From NCBI GenBank assembly GCA_015061145.1, contig SUXD01000011.1:1-64000 (forward strand): DNA of 64,000 nucleotides, written 5' to 3'. The notes under the pieces were generated by a model. The model had not been told where the DNA came from. It searched no databases and saw only the letters and a list, made by a program, of their open reading frames with translations. Shown here in pieces: positions 54,828 through 63,312 of the stretch; position 1 is the first letter of the stretch; each line of letters begins with the position of its first letter. This stretch comes from Bacteroidales bacterium (GTDB lineage: Bacteria; Bacteroidota; Bacteroidia; Bacteroidales; Paludibacteraceae). Both the position numbers and the translations under genes were made by a program.

Positions 54828-55937
54828 ATGTTAATCGTAAAAATGAGCCGCACAAACAAAAAACATTCCTTTTTCTTTATGCTTACCATCCTATTCTTCA
54901 TTTTGCTCGTCTTTGCCAGTCTGACCGGCCTGCTCTACTGTCTGCATCCCAAATTCGGGAAAACAGCCAGCGGCGAAAGGTTGGAAAGAATCAGGCATTC
55001 GAGAAATTTCGTAAACGAGCATTTCAAAAACGAAGAGCCAACAGTGCTGATGACCTCCGACAAAGGACGATTCGCCACTCTTTACCAATTCATATTCGGC
55101 AAAAAAAGCGACAACCTCACCCCAAAAGAAGGCGAAATACCCGTTGTGCACTCCGACTTGAAAAGACTCACGGACGACGACCAATACGTATGGTTCGGCC
55201 ATAGCTCTTTCTTGTTGCGCCTTGACGGAAAAAACATACTTGTGGACCCTGTCTTTTACCAAGGTTCGCCCGTATCGTTCATCAACAAACCATTTCCCGG
55301 CACCAATGTTTACAAGCCTAAAGACATGCCCGAAACAATCGATTACCTCGTCATCTCGCACGACCACTGGGATCACCTCGACTACCAGACCGTAAAAGAG
55401 CTGCAGCAGAGAATAAAGCATGTGATATGCCCGTTAGGAATCGGCGAGGACTTTGAATACTGGGGATTCGAGAAAGAAAAAATCACAGAAATGGACTGGA
55501 ATGAACACAGCACCATAAACGGCATGACATTCCATTGCCTGCCCACACGCCACTTCAGCGGACGTGGATTCTGGAATTCGAAAACGCTGCCTGCCTCATG
55601 GCTGATAGCATCATCGAAAAGAAAAGTGTTTTACACGGGCGACGGCGGCTATAGCAACCGTTTCAAACGCTTCGGCGAAGCATTTCCCGACATTGACCTC
55701 GCCATCATGGAAAACGGACAATACAACACCGCTTGGGCCAACATACACACCCTGCCCCAATATCTTGGGAAAGAGGTAAAGGAACTCGGTGCCAGAAGAT
55801 TCGTCACCGTACACCATTCAAAATTCCGACTCGCGCATCACCCATGGCACGAACCACGGGAAAACGAGCAGAAAGCCGCAAAAGAATATGACCTACAGCT
55901 GATTGTATGCAAAATAGGCGAAATCATAAAACTATAA
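54828..55937 (+). CDS. Membrane-anchored MBL-fold hydrolase (NAPE-PLD/UlaG-like)
   Basis: 369 residues (MLIVKMSRTNKK; the second Met at 6 is an alternative). One membrane segment at about 15-40 anchors a metallo-beta-lactamase domain with WFGHSSFLL, the metal motif SHDHWDHLDY (H-x-H-x-D-H), PTRHFSGRG, FYTGDGGY and HHSKFRLAHHPWHEP. This arrangement is seen in NAPE-PLD-like phospholipases and UlaG-type lactonases. The lipid-linked neighbours favour a lipid substrate, by inference. Confidence 0.85.
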   Translation: MLIVKMSRTNKKHSFFFMLTILFFILLVFASLTGLLYCLHPKFGKTASGERLERIRHSRNFVNEHFKNEEPTVLMTSDKGRFATLYQFIFGKKSDNLTPKEGEIPVVHSDLKRLTDDDQYVWFGHSSFLLRLDGKNILVDPVFYQGSPVSFINKPFPGTNVYKPKDMPETIDYLVISHDHWDHLDYQTVKELQQRIKHVICPLGIGEDFEYWGFEKEKITEMDWNEHSTINGMTFHCLPTRHFSGRGFWNSKTLPASWLIASSKRKVFYTGDGGYSNRFKRFGEAFPDIDLAIMENGQYNTAWANIHTLPQYLGKEVKELGARRFVTVHHSKFRLAHHPWHEPRENEQKAAKEYDLQLIVCKIGEIIKL

Positions 55938-55941
55938 AATC

Positions 55942-56643
55942 ATGTATAAAATTACAGAAGTATGCACTCCGACTAAGGTTGACAAAAACAGCAACTTGAA
56001 ACTGTTTTCTGTATTCCAGATGATGAACGACTGCGATGACATGTGGCTCGACTCCGAACCGGCTGCAAAACATTGCTTCATCACCGAGCATCGCGCTCAA
56101 CTGCTGGCTTCACGACAAGTGGAAGTGGTGAGAATACCCAAGCTGAAAGAAAAACTCAGCGTAGAGACCAGCGTGTTCGACTGCAAAGAACTGTACGGAT
56201 TCCGCAACGACGTGATACGCGACGAAAAGGGCGAACCTTGCTATATAAGCTGGAGCATGGGAGCTTTTATCGACATGGAAACCGGCAAGCTAAAGAAACT
56301 GCCCGAAAATGTAATCAACAGTCTGAAATACGACGAAAAGCTGCCTATGGAATACAAAGAGCGGCGCATACATCTGCCTAAAAAGGCCATGACTGCCCTC
56401 GCCCCCGTAGCCGTAACCCGAAACGACATCGACTATAATCAGCACATGAACAACAGCCATTATATTCGCATTGCGCTGGAACAGCTGCCCGAACAGTTCT
56501 CGCCCAAAAGCATCAGAATAGAATACAAGATTCCCGCCAAATTGGGCGACACACTCACACCAAACATTGTAGAAGAAGACGCCATCTACTATATGACACT
56601 CGTAAGCGAAAAAGGAATTTGCGCCATCATGGAATTTGCATAA
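55942..56643 (+). CDS. Acyl-ACP thioesterase (double hot-dog)
   Basis: 233 residues, matching the Bacteroidota acyl-ACP thioesterase family (two hot-dog domains, about 1-120 and 145-233). Blocks such as VFQMMNDCDDMWLDSEP, CYISWSMGAFIDMETGKL and RNDIDYNQHMNNSHYIRIA (the Asn-His region of the active site) are present. It releases free fatty acids from ACP. It follows the MBL gene by 4 bp and is followed by the TonB receptor by 3 bp, so one transcript is very likely. Confidence 0.88.
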   Translation: MYKITEVCTPTKVDKNSNLKLFSVFQMMNDCDDMWLDSEPAAKHCFITEHRAQLLASRQVEVVRIPKLKEKLSVETSVFDCKELYGFRNDVIRDEKGEPCYISWSMGAFIDMETGKLKKLPENVINSLKYDEKLPMEYKERRIHLPKKAMTALAPVAVTRNDIDYNQHMNNSHYIRIALEQLPEQFSPKSIRIEYKIPAKLGDTLTPNIVEEDAIYYMTLVSEKGICAIMEFA

Positions 56644-56646
56644 AAA

Positions 56647-58548
56647 ATGAAACATATTATATCTAAATTCACATTGGGAATGTTGCTTTGCTATGCTCCG
56701 CTCTTATTAAACGCAGAGAACAATGACGCTGCAACAGACACCATCAGCGCCAGCTATCGCATCGACGAAGTAGTGGTGACAGGAACCAAATACGACACCG
56801 ATATCCGGCACACGCCTCTTACCGTCACTACCATAGACCATGAGCAACTTACTGAAAACCAAAGGACTAATCTACTTCCTACACTCATGGAGCAAGTGCC
56901 TGGACTTACCGTCACCAGTCGCGGCATGATGGGCTACGGCGTAAGCACAGGTTCGGCTGGAGGCATGATGCTGCGAGGCATTTCATCCAGTGCAGGACAA
57001 CTGGTAGTGCTCATAGACGGACATCCGCAATACAACAGCATTTTCGGGCACGGCATAGGCGACAGTTACCAGACATTGATGACTGACCAAGTGGAAGTCA
57101 TTCGCGGACCGGCATCCGTCATTTACGGCTCAAACGCCATGGGAGGCGCCATCAACATTGTGACAAAGAAGATGAGAAAAGACGGCAGCGAAACCCAGAT
57201 ATGCATCGGAGGAGGCAGTTACGGGACCGTTCAAGCCGAAGCCGCCAACCAGACTAAGAAAGGGAATTTCTCGTGCGCCACAGGATTGCAATACAACCGC
57301 AGCGACAATCACCGTCCAAACATGGGATTCGAGCAATACAGCGGACATGTAAAAATCGGTTATGATTTGAGCAAACATTGGAGCATATTCGCTAACGCCG
57401 ACATCACACACTTCAACTCATCCGACCCCGGAAAAATCACCGCACCCACAGATGAAGCAGAACAGCATGTGACCAGAGGCGTGACAGAACTGGCACTCGA
57501 AAACCGATACGCAAAAACAAACGGACGCCTAAGCGTGTACGACAACTTCGGCAAACACCGAATTAACTACGGATACATTAAAGACAAGGAAGAACCGCAA
57601 ACCAAAATATTCCACACAAAAGACGCAGTTGCTGGCATCGACTGGTATCAGAGCGCCACACTCTTCAGCGGAAATCGTATAATAGGCGGGCTGGACTACA
57701 AACACATATACGGCGACACCCACTACACCGACCGCAAGACAGGAAAAACGCTTGACATCAAAAACAAGCAGAATGTACACGCCAACCAAGAAGAAATAGC
57801 CGTTTACCTTACCTGCACACAAGACATCGCCCAATGGCTGACGATTGATGCCGGCATACGCTACGACTACCACAGTGTGACAAAAAGCGAGTGGATACCG
57901 CAAGCAGGAATCATATTCCGACCAATCATTACAGGCGAGATGAAACTGTCGGCCAGCAAAGGATTCAGAAATCCGACACTAAGAGAAATGTACCTCTACC
58001 CCCCTTCAAACGAGGATTTGAAACCTGAACGCCTATGGAACTACGAAATATCGTGGCGGCAGCACACAAAAAATAAAGCATTCGCTTATGGCATCAATGT
58101 TTTCTATATAAAAGGCGACAACATCATACAAACTGTGAACATGAAAAACATCAACACCGGCGAAATTGAAAACTGCGGAGCCGAGGTTGACGCTACATGG
58201 CACATAAACAAAAGATGGCACATCAACACTAATCACAGCTACCTGCACATGAAGAATCCTGTTGCCGCCGCACCCACCTACAAAGGATACATGGGCGTAC
58301 ATTTCAAAGGAAAGGCGTGGAATATACATGCCGGACTGCAGCAAGTATGCGGACTTTACACTTCTGCTGCGCAAAACAAGGAAAAAGAAACCTTCACCCT
58401 GCTCAATGCCGGCATCAGTTACCAGATAGGAAAACACATCACGCTATGGGCCGACGGCGAGAATCTGCTGGCGCAACGCTACGAGATAAACGCAGGTTAT
58501 CCAATGCCCAAAGCCACTTTTATGGGAGGAATAATGGTGAAATTTTAA
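56647..58548 (+). CDS. TonB-dependent outer-membrane receptor
   Basis: 633 residues with signal peptide (MKHIISKFTLGMLLCYAPLLLNA), a TonB-box-like start of mature chain (YRIDEVVVTGTKYDTDIRHT), the plug domain (about 50-165, with IRGPASVIYGSNAMGGAINIVTKK) and a beta-barrel ending in FMGGIMVKF with terminal aromatic. It imports a scarce substrate (siderophore, cobalamin, metal complex or glycan) with TonB energy. No ligand can be read from the sequence. It is last in the lipid-like operon. Confidence 0.93.
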   Translation: MKHIISKFTLGMLLCYAPLLLNAENNDAATDTISASYRIDEVVVTGTKYDTDIRHTPLTVTTIDHEQLTENQRTNLLPTLMEQVPGLTVTSRGMMGYGVSTGSAGGMMLRGISSSAGQLVVLIDGHPQYNSIFGHGIGDSYQTLMTDQVEVIRGPASVIYGSNAMGGAINIVTKKMRKDGSETQICIGGGSYGTVQAEAANQTKKGNFSCATGLQYNRSDNHRPNMGFEQYSGHVKIGYDLSKHWSIFANADITHFNSSDPGKITAPTDEAEQHVTRGVTELALENRYAKTNGRLSVYDNFGKHRINYGYIKDKEEPQTKIFHTKDAVAGIDWYQSATLFSGNRIIGGLDYKHIYGDTHYTDRKTGKTLDIKNKQNVHANQEEIAVYLTCTQDIAQWLTIDAGIRYDYHSVTKSEWIPQAGIIFRPIITGEMKLSASKGFRNPTLREMYLYPPSNEDLKPERLWNYEISWRQHTKNKAFAYGINVFYIKGDNIIQTVNMKNINTGEIENCGAEVDATWHINKRWHINTNHSYLHMKNPVAAAPTYKGYMGVHFKGKAWNIHAGLQQVCGLYTSAAQNKEKETFTLLNAGISYQIGKHITLWADGENLLAQRYEINAGYPMPKATFMGGIMVKF

Positions 58549-58633
58549 AAAGACATTTGCTTACACCTTACAAATTCAGATATTTAAATATTCTGTCAAG
58601 ATGCAGCAATACGCCGCTTAGTCCGTTTTTTTG

Positions 58634-58706
58634 TGGAATTTTGTGGATTCGAACCACATTCTCAGGATTTTCAGTCCTGCGCATACACCATGTCTGCCAA
58701 AATTCC
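58634..58706 (-). tRNA. tRNA, anticodon GAA (Phe), leucine-type D-arm
   Basis: On the minus strand: acceptor GGAATTT pairs perfectly with AAATTCC plus discriminator A; anticodon stem CAGGA/TCCTG with loop CTGAAAA (anticodon GAA); T-arm TGTGG-TTCGAAT-CCACA. The D-arm has only three pairs (GCA ... TGC) with an 11-nt loop containing GG, as in tRNA-Leu, but the variable loop is only 4 nt (AGAA). CCA is not encoded. It looks like a hybrid of class II D-arm and class I variable loop. Function as a normal tRNA-Phe is uncertain. Promoter and operator are below. Confidence 0.75.
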
Positions 58707-58712
58707 AAAGGG

Positions 58713-58750
58713 GGTCTCACGTTTTTAATTAGAAACATCGCCATGAGACC
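58713..58750. repeat. Hairpin GGTCTCA/TGAGACC between promoter and tRNA
   Basis: Seven perfect pairs with a 24-nt loop. On the minus strand it sits in the 5' leader of the tRNA transcript, 7 bp before the tRNA. On the plus strand it is followed by six T and could serve as a weak terminator for the TonB operon. Confidence 0.55.
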
Positions 58751-58768
58751 TTTTTTATTAATACAATG

Positions 58769-58776
58769 CAAAATTA
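58769..58776 (-). promoter_or_regulatory. -7 promoter box for the tRNA
   Basis: The minus strand reads TAATTTTG, 63 bp upstream of the tRNA 5' end. An inverted repeat lies 8 bp upstream. Confidence 0.55.
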
Positions 58777-58784
58777 CATAGTCA

Positions 58785-58805
58785 CTACGCAGTCTTTTTG
58801 CGTAG
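58785..58805. promoter_or_regulatory. Operator copy 1: CTACGCA-N7-TGCGTAG
   Basis: Perfect 7-bp arms with spacer GTCTTTT. The same arms and spacing recur at 59907, at the same offset from a TAnnTTTG box. It is probably the binding site of the neighbouring WYL regulator. Confidence 0.65.
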
Positions 58806-58849
58806 CGGGGATTTTTTATAAAAAATCTGTAATTTCTTTTGAGCAAGCA

Positions 58850-59869
58850 TTATTTCTCTTTTTGATTATATAACATCCAAGTATCATGCAACAAATTTTC
58901 CATGTGCCTTTCAACATATTTCGGAAAAATCACCTTTAAACCTGCACCATAACTCATCAATACAGAATACAACTCAAAATTCACAACCACCTCAATACTG
59001 AAGATACATCCGTCAATGCGGCGCTGTAAAAGTTTTTGTGAACGATGAATTGGTTTTGTTTCTATATATTTGCTTTGCTCAAGAGATGTCCAAAATTTAA
59101 TGAGATGCGGAACTGATTTTATATTTTTGCTCACACCAATCAAATCATCAAAAAAATGTTCGGTGTCAAAATCAGGATTTTCTTGGTACGGAATGTCTAT
59201 CGGCTCAACCGACACAATGCGGTCGAGCGAAAGATTGTACAACAGCATGTCCTTTACCCTTGAACCGTACACAAACCAACGATTTCGAAACTCTTTCAGC
59301 AAATACGGATAAAACAAAAATTCGACGGGATGCTCTGCAGAAAAAGGCTGATACATAATACGCAATGTCTGTCGATGCAATATATGATTATACAATGGAT
59401 TAAGTAACTGCAACCCTTTCAAGTCCGGCATGCTGTCAAAATGGATAATCGGTTTTCTATTGTGCCTTGTGATAGACAATTTATCTTGCAAACGGCTTAC
59501 TATGTCTGTCATCTCGCGGAATTGTCCAAAATCCTCGAGCTCACGCAACATATCCACAGCCTCCTGCATCACCTCGAAGTCATTCTGCGACATCGGCATT
59601 TGCATTATACTGTAATCTTTATCCGCATAACGATAATATTTATGTTCGTACACTTCTATTGGCGCATTATACCCCAGTTTGTCCGAACGCATCATCTGAA
59701 TATCGCTCTGCACTGTACGCACCGAAACTCCTTTGCTGATACCTTCCATATCATACAAAGCATCGCTGCAAGCATCAACCAAATCATCAAGTGTCCATTT
59801 CCGGAATGGGTTACGAAGACAATTGTCAATTGTTTTATAACGGATAAGCGCATTTTTATTGGCAGGCAT
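58850..59869 (-). CDS. WYL-domain transcriptional regulator
   Basis: 339 residues from ATG 59869 (MPANKNALIRYKTIDNCLRN); the frame opens 15 codons further up, through the promoter box. An N-terminal winged helix (about 5-80: WTLDDLVDACSDAL, SVRTVQSDIQMM) is followed by a WYL domain (about 130-225, with RTLRIMYQPF and RNRWFVYGSRVKDMLLYNLSLDRI) and a WCX-like C-terminal domain. WYL regulators sense nucleic acids or nucleotides and often control defence genes. The inverted repeat at 59907 overlaps its own promoter, suggesting self-control. Confidence 0.88.
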   Translation of the reverse strand: MPANKNALIRYKTIDNCLRNPFRKWTLDDLVDACSDALYDMEGISKGVSVRTVQSDIQMMRSDKLGYNAPIEVYEHKYYRYADKDYSIMQMPMSQNDFEVMQEAVDMLRELEDFGQFREMTDIVSRLQDKLSITRHNRKPIIHFDSMPDLKGLQLLNPLYNHILHRQTLRIMYQPFSAEHPVEFLFYPYLLKEFRNRWFVYGSRVKDMLLYNLSLDRIVSVEPIDIPYQENPDFDTEHFFDDLIGVSKNIKSVPHLIKFWTSLEQSKYIETKPIHRSQKLLQRRIDGCIFSIEVVVNFELYSVLMSYGAGLKVIFPKYVERHMENLLHDTWMLYNQKEK

Positions 59870-59891
59870 AATCACTATATTTTTGTGCTTG

Positions 59892-59899
59892 CAAAAATA
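59892..59899 (-). promoter_or_regulatory. -7 promoter box for the WYL gene
   Basis: The minus strand reads TATTTTTG, 22 bp upstream of ATG 59869 and 7 bp from operator copy 2. Confidence 0.6.
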
Positions 59900-59906
59900 A
59901 CAAAAA

Positions 59907-59927
59907 CTACGCAATTCTTTTGCGTAG
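59907..59927. promoter_or_regulatory. Operator copy 2: CTACGCA-N7-TGCGTAG
   Basis: The arms are identical to copy 1, with spacer ATTCTTT. It covers the -33 region of the WYL promoter. Confidence 0.68.
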
Positions 59928-59969
59928 CATCAAAAAAATCTCTTTTAATACCTTTACATACCATACAAC

Positions 59970-60005
59970 AAAAAAGGCGACACTCTATCAGAATGTCGCC
60001 TTCTT
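59970..60005. terminator. Terminator after fabF
   Basis: A GGCGACA ... TGTCGCC stem (11-nt loop, extended by two A:T pairs) flanked by an A-run on the left, hence a T-run on the minus strand, 24 bp after the fabF stop. Confidence 0.82.
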
Positions 60006-60023
60006 ATTGTATATCATCCAAAA

Positions 60024-61259
60024 TCACTTGAATTTTCGCAAAGCCACACAACCGTTGTGACCACCAAATCCCAGAGAATTTGACAGTGCAATGGTCAAGT
60101 CGGCTTTCACTGCCTTGTTTGGTGTATAGTTCAAATCGCATTCCGGATCCGGCTCATGCAAACCAATGGTAGGAGTAACGATGCCCTCTTGCAACGAAAG
60201 CGCCGAAACAATTATTTCCATACCTCCCGCTGCACCTAATGTGTGCGCAGTCATCGACTTAGACGAACTGATGAGCGCACGACGCGCTTCTTGTTCACCC
60301 AACGCCAATTTGATGGCTTTGGTTTCCGATTTATCGTTGAGCGGCGTTCCTGTACCATGAGCATTAATGTAAAGCAAATCTGATGCATTGAATCCCGCCT
60401 CGTCCAAAGCATATTTGATAGCGCGGGCAGCACAAGTGCCTTCGGGACTCGGAGCGGTATAATGGTAAGCGTCGCAAGTGTTGGCATAGCCGCAAACTTC
60501 AGCATAGATTTTCGCACCGCGGTTCACGGCATGCTCATACTCCTCGAGCACTACGATGCCTGCGCCTTCGCCCATTACAAAACCTGCACGACGCGCATCG
60601 AAAGGCAGCGATGCTGCCAACGGATCGTTAGATTTTGAAAGCGCCCTGCAATTGGTGAAGCCTCCCACAGCCAACGGATTGATAGCAGACTCTGCACCAC
60701 CCGAAATAATGGCATCGGCATAACCGAATTTAATAGCGCGATAAGCTTCGCCTATGGCGTGCGTACTAGTGGCACAAGCCGTTACCACCGGCAAGCATGG
60801 GCCTTCGGCCTTGTGCGCGATAGCGATATTGCCCGAAGCGATGTTTGAAATCATCATCGGTATGAGCAGTGGCGAAATACGTCCAAGGCCTTCGTTAAAC
60901 ATCTTTTCACACTCATTCTTGAATGTATTGATACCACCAATGCCCGAGCCTACATAAACGCCCAAGCGCTCAGGAGCGATTTTACCTTGTAATCCGCTGT
61001 CATTCATTGCCTCGGCTGCTGCAGCCAAAGCAAACTGGCAGAAACGGTCGGAACGACGGGCCATACCCTTTTCCACATCAAAATCCTCCACTTTGAAGTT
61101 CTTCACTTCGGCAGCCAGTTTTACCGGCATATCTTTAGTATCGTATTGTGTAATTTCTCCAATACCGCACACTCCGTTTTTCAGATTATTCCAATAAGTG
61201 TTGATATCATTGCCTACCGGAGAAATGACACCCAATCCTGTAATAACTACCCTTTTCAT
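60024..61259 (-). CDS. fabF: Beta-ketoacyl-ACP synthase II
   Basis: 411 residues, usual FabF length. It elongates acyl-ACP with malonyl-ACP. Catalytic triad: Cys in VTACATSTHAIGEAY (about 163), His in NAHGTGTPLNDKSE (about 302), His in MTAHTLGAAGG (about 339). The ATG overlaps the fabK stop by one base. It is the last gene of fabH-fabK-fabF. Confidence 0.95.
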   Translation of the reverse strand: MKRVVITGLGVISPVGNDINTYWNNLKNGVCGIGEITQYDTKDMPVKLAAEVKNFKVEDFDVEKGMARRSDRFCQFALAAAAEAMNDSGLQGKIAPERLGVYVGSGIGGINTFKNECEKMFNEGLGRISPLLIPMMISNIASGNIAIAHKAEGPCLPVVTACATSTHAIGEAYRAIKFGYADAIISGGAESAINPLAVGGFTNCRALSKSNDPLAASLPFDARRAGFVMGEGAGIVVLEEYEHAVNRGAKIYAEVCGYANTCDAYHYTAPSPEGTCAARAIKYALDEAGFNASDLLYINAHGTGTPLNDKSETKAIKLALGEQEARRALISSSKSMTAHTLGAAGGMEIIVSALSLQEGIVTPTIGLHEPDPECDLNYTPNKAVKADLTIALSNSLGFGGHNGCVALRKFK

Positions 61260-62206
61260 TAATATACCAAGTTTGATGTTTTACTTAAAATTTCTTCAGC
61301 CTGCTTCACCATATTTTCCACTATAGCCTTTGCAGGTTCCTCTTTCTTCACCATTCCGGCTATTTGTCCGGCCATAAACGAACCGTCGGTCTCGTTTCCG
61401 TCAACAGCAGCCTTACGCAGCGAGCCTGCGCCAAATGCCATAATCTGCTCGTCGGTGTTGGCGTTATTCTTTTCCATTTCAGCAAACTGTCTGGAGAAAT
61501 GGTTTTTTAGCGAGCGGACAGGATGTCCGAGTCTTTTTCCTGTGACTATGGTATCAGAATCGCCGGCAGCGATAATTTTCTTCTTATAATTCTCGTGAAC
61601 ATTGCACTCGTCAGCTACCAAAAAGCAAGTTCCGCACTGTACGCCTTCGGCACCGAGCATAAAGGCTGCGGCAAGACCTCTTCCGTCGCCAATGCCTCCT
61701 GCAGCAATCACGGGAATATCCACAGCATCGCAGACTTGCGGCACCAGCGCCATTGTGTTCATCTCGCCCACATGGCCGCCCGACTCACAACCTTCGGCAA
61801 TCACTGCAGTAGCGCCCATACGCGCCAAACGCACGGCAAAAGCCACCGCACCAGCAACAGGAATCACTTTGATGCCAGCCGCCAGCCAATCCTTTATATA
61901 TTTGGTAGGCATTCCGGCACCGGTAGTCACTACTGCAACTTTCTCTTCGAGCACCACCTTTGCCACTTCATCGGCAAAAGGGCTCATCAACATAATATTT
62001 ACGCCGAACGGTTTATCGGTCAGCGCTTTGCATTTACGAATCTGGTCGCGTACATAATCAGCATTTGCATTCATTGCCGAAATAATCCCCAATCCGCCAG
62101 CTTCGGAAACAGCGGCAGCCAGTGAGGCATCGGAAATCCATGCCATTCCGCCTTGAAATATCGGATATTTGATACCCAACAAATCGCAAATTTTACTTTT
62201 TATCAT
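61259..62206 (-). CDS. fabK: FMN-dependent enoyl-ACP reductase (FabK type)
   Basis: 315 residues with the FabK/nitronate monooxygenase barrel: KYPIFQGGMAWISDASLAAAVSEAGG, SGGHVGEMNTMALVPQVCDA (the His region of the active site) and IAAGGIGDGRGLAAAF with GAEGVQCGTCFLV for FMN binding. Sitting between fabH and fabF points to FabK, which reduces enoyl-ACP and is insensitive to triclosan, rather than nitronate oxidase. One-base overlap with fabF. Confidence 0.9.
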   Translation of the reverse strand: MIKSKICDLLGIKYPIFQGGMAWISDASLAAAVSEAGGLGIISAMNANADYVRDQIRKCKALTDKPFGVNIMLMSPFADEVAKVVLEEKVAVVTTGAGMPTKYIKDWLAAGIKVIPVAGAVAFAVRLARMGATAVIAEGCESGGHVGEMNTMALVPQVCDAVDIPVIAAGGIGDGRGLAAAFMLGAEGVQCGTCFLVADECNVHENYKKKIIAAGDSDTIVTGKRLGHPVRSLKNHFSRQFAEMEKNNANTDEQIMAFGAGSLRKAAVDGNETDGSFMAGQIAGMVKKEEPAKAIVENMVKQAEEILSKTSNLVY

Positions 62207-62227
62207 ATTATTGAATTTAATTGTTTT

Positions 62228-63172
62228 TTACCATTTAATAACACCAGCTCCAGATGTGAAACCTGCTCCGAATGCGCTCAGCACGAGCAAGTCGCCACGA
62301 TGCAGTTTTCCTGCCTTATTCAGTTCGTCCATCAGCAACGGAATGCTTGCCGAAGAGGTGTTTCCATATTTGTCAAGATTCATGGGGAATTTATCCTCCG
62401 CAACATTCATCTCATGTCTTACGGCCTCCAAAATGCGCAAATTAGCCTGATGCAAAAGAAAATATGAAACTTCAGAAGATGAAATTCCTGATTTCTCAAA
62501 AACATACTTAATGTCCTTGCAACAGTTGGTGACAGCCATTCTAAACACATCGCGTCCGCGCATATACAAGAAATTATTCTCTTTCTTGCACTTTTGAAAC
62601 GGCGTATCATGCCATGCATCGCTACAATACAGTGCATCAGTATATTGTGTACTCATCTTGAAAAAGCAATCGTCATCACTTTGTGTTACAACAACAGCGC
62701 CTACCGCATCACCAAAAAGCACACAGGTTTCACGCTGTGTCCAATCCACGAAATGTGAAGGCTGCTCTGCACATACAATTAAAATATTTCTCGCCTTTCC
62801 TGTCTTCATGAGTGAATCAGCCATATCCAGCGCATATATGAATCCTGTGCAAGCGGCATTCAAATCGACAGTAGGACAATTTGCGCCGAGCTCTTTGTTT
62901 ATCATCGCTGCCAACGAAGGCGTCATCGCGTCGTTACAAACATTGTGACACATTATATAATCAATATCCGATGCGTTCACCCCTGCACTTTCTACGCTTT
63001 TCCGCGCTGCCTCCAGCGCCAGATCTGTCAATGTCTCGTCAGAAAGCACCCTTCTCTCACGAATGCCTGTACGCGTCCTGATCCACTCGTCGCTCGTCTC
63101 AACTATACCGCTAAGCATATCGTTGGTCAGCACTTTTTTAGGCAATGCGCTTCCGGTTCCTATAATCTTCAT
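62228..63172 (-). CDS. fabH: Beta-ketoacyl-ACP synthase III
   Basis: 314 residues. It starts fatty acid synthesis by condensing acyl-CoA with malonyl-ACP. Catalytic Cys in DLNAACTGFIYALD (about 110), His in FLLHQANLRILEA (about 240), Asn in KYGNTSSASIP (about 270). The start has GTGSALPKKVLTN, typical of FabH. First gene of the fab run, 21 bp upstream of fabK. No acpP, fabD or fabG is adjacent. Confidence 0.94.
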   Translation of the reverse strand: MKIIGTGSALPKKVLTNDMLSGIVETSDEWIRTRTGIRERRVLSDETLTDLALEAARKSVESAGVNASDIDYIMCHNVCNDAMTPSLAAMINKELGANCPTVDLNAACTGFIYALDMADSLMKTGKARNILIVCAEQPSHFVDWTQRETCVLFGDAVGAVVVTQSDDDCFFKMSTQYTDALYCSDAWHDTPFQKCKKENNFLYMRGRDVFRMAVTNCCKDIKYVFEKSGISSSEVSYFLLHQANLRILEAVRHEMNVAEDKFPMNLDKYGNTSSASIPLLMDELNKAGKLHRGDLLVLSAFGAGFTSGAGVIKW

Positions 63173-63241
63173 ATTTCGTTAAATTTAACAAAAAATCTAT
63201 TTCAATAAAAATTATATTATCTAATTTTATTTTTGAGTTAC

Positions 63242-63296
63242 AAATTTGCACAATTCATTTTGTTTGTGCAAATTTTTTATGCACATTTTTGCATAA
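63242..63296. promoter_or_regulatory. Two inverted repeats upstream of fabH
   Basis: AAATTTGCACA (63242-63252) pairs with TGTGCAAATTT (63265-63275), 11 perfect bp. Next to it, TTATGCA (63277-63283) pairs with TGCATAA (63290-63296). Both share a TGCA core. They lie 70-125 bp upstream of fabH and could be regulator sites. No clean TAnnTTTG box was found between them and fabH. Confidence 0.45.
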
Positions 63297-63312
63297 ATTG
63301 ACTGTTTTGCGC

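Noticed and set aside
58635..58706. tRNA on the plus strand
   Set aside because: The T-loop reads ATTCGAA on this strand, instead of the required TTCGAAT. Only the minus strand gives canonical conserved bases.
58568..58846. 92-codon minus-strand open frame between the TonB receptor and WYL genes
   Set aside because: It runs straight through the tRNA, which has perfect stems. The frame is a coincidence.
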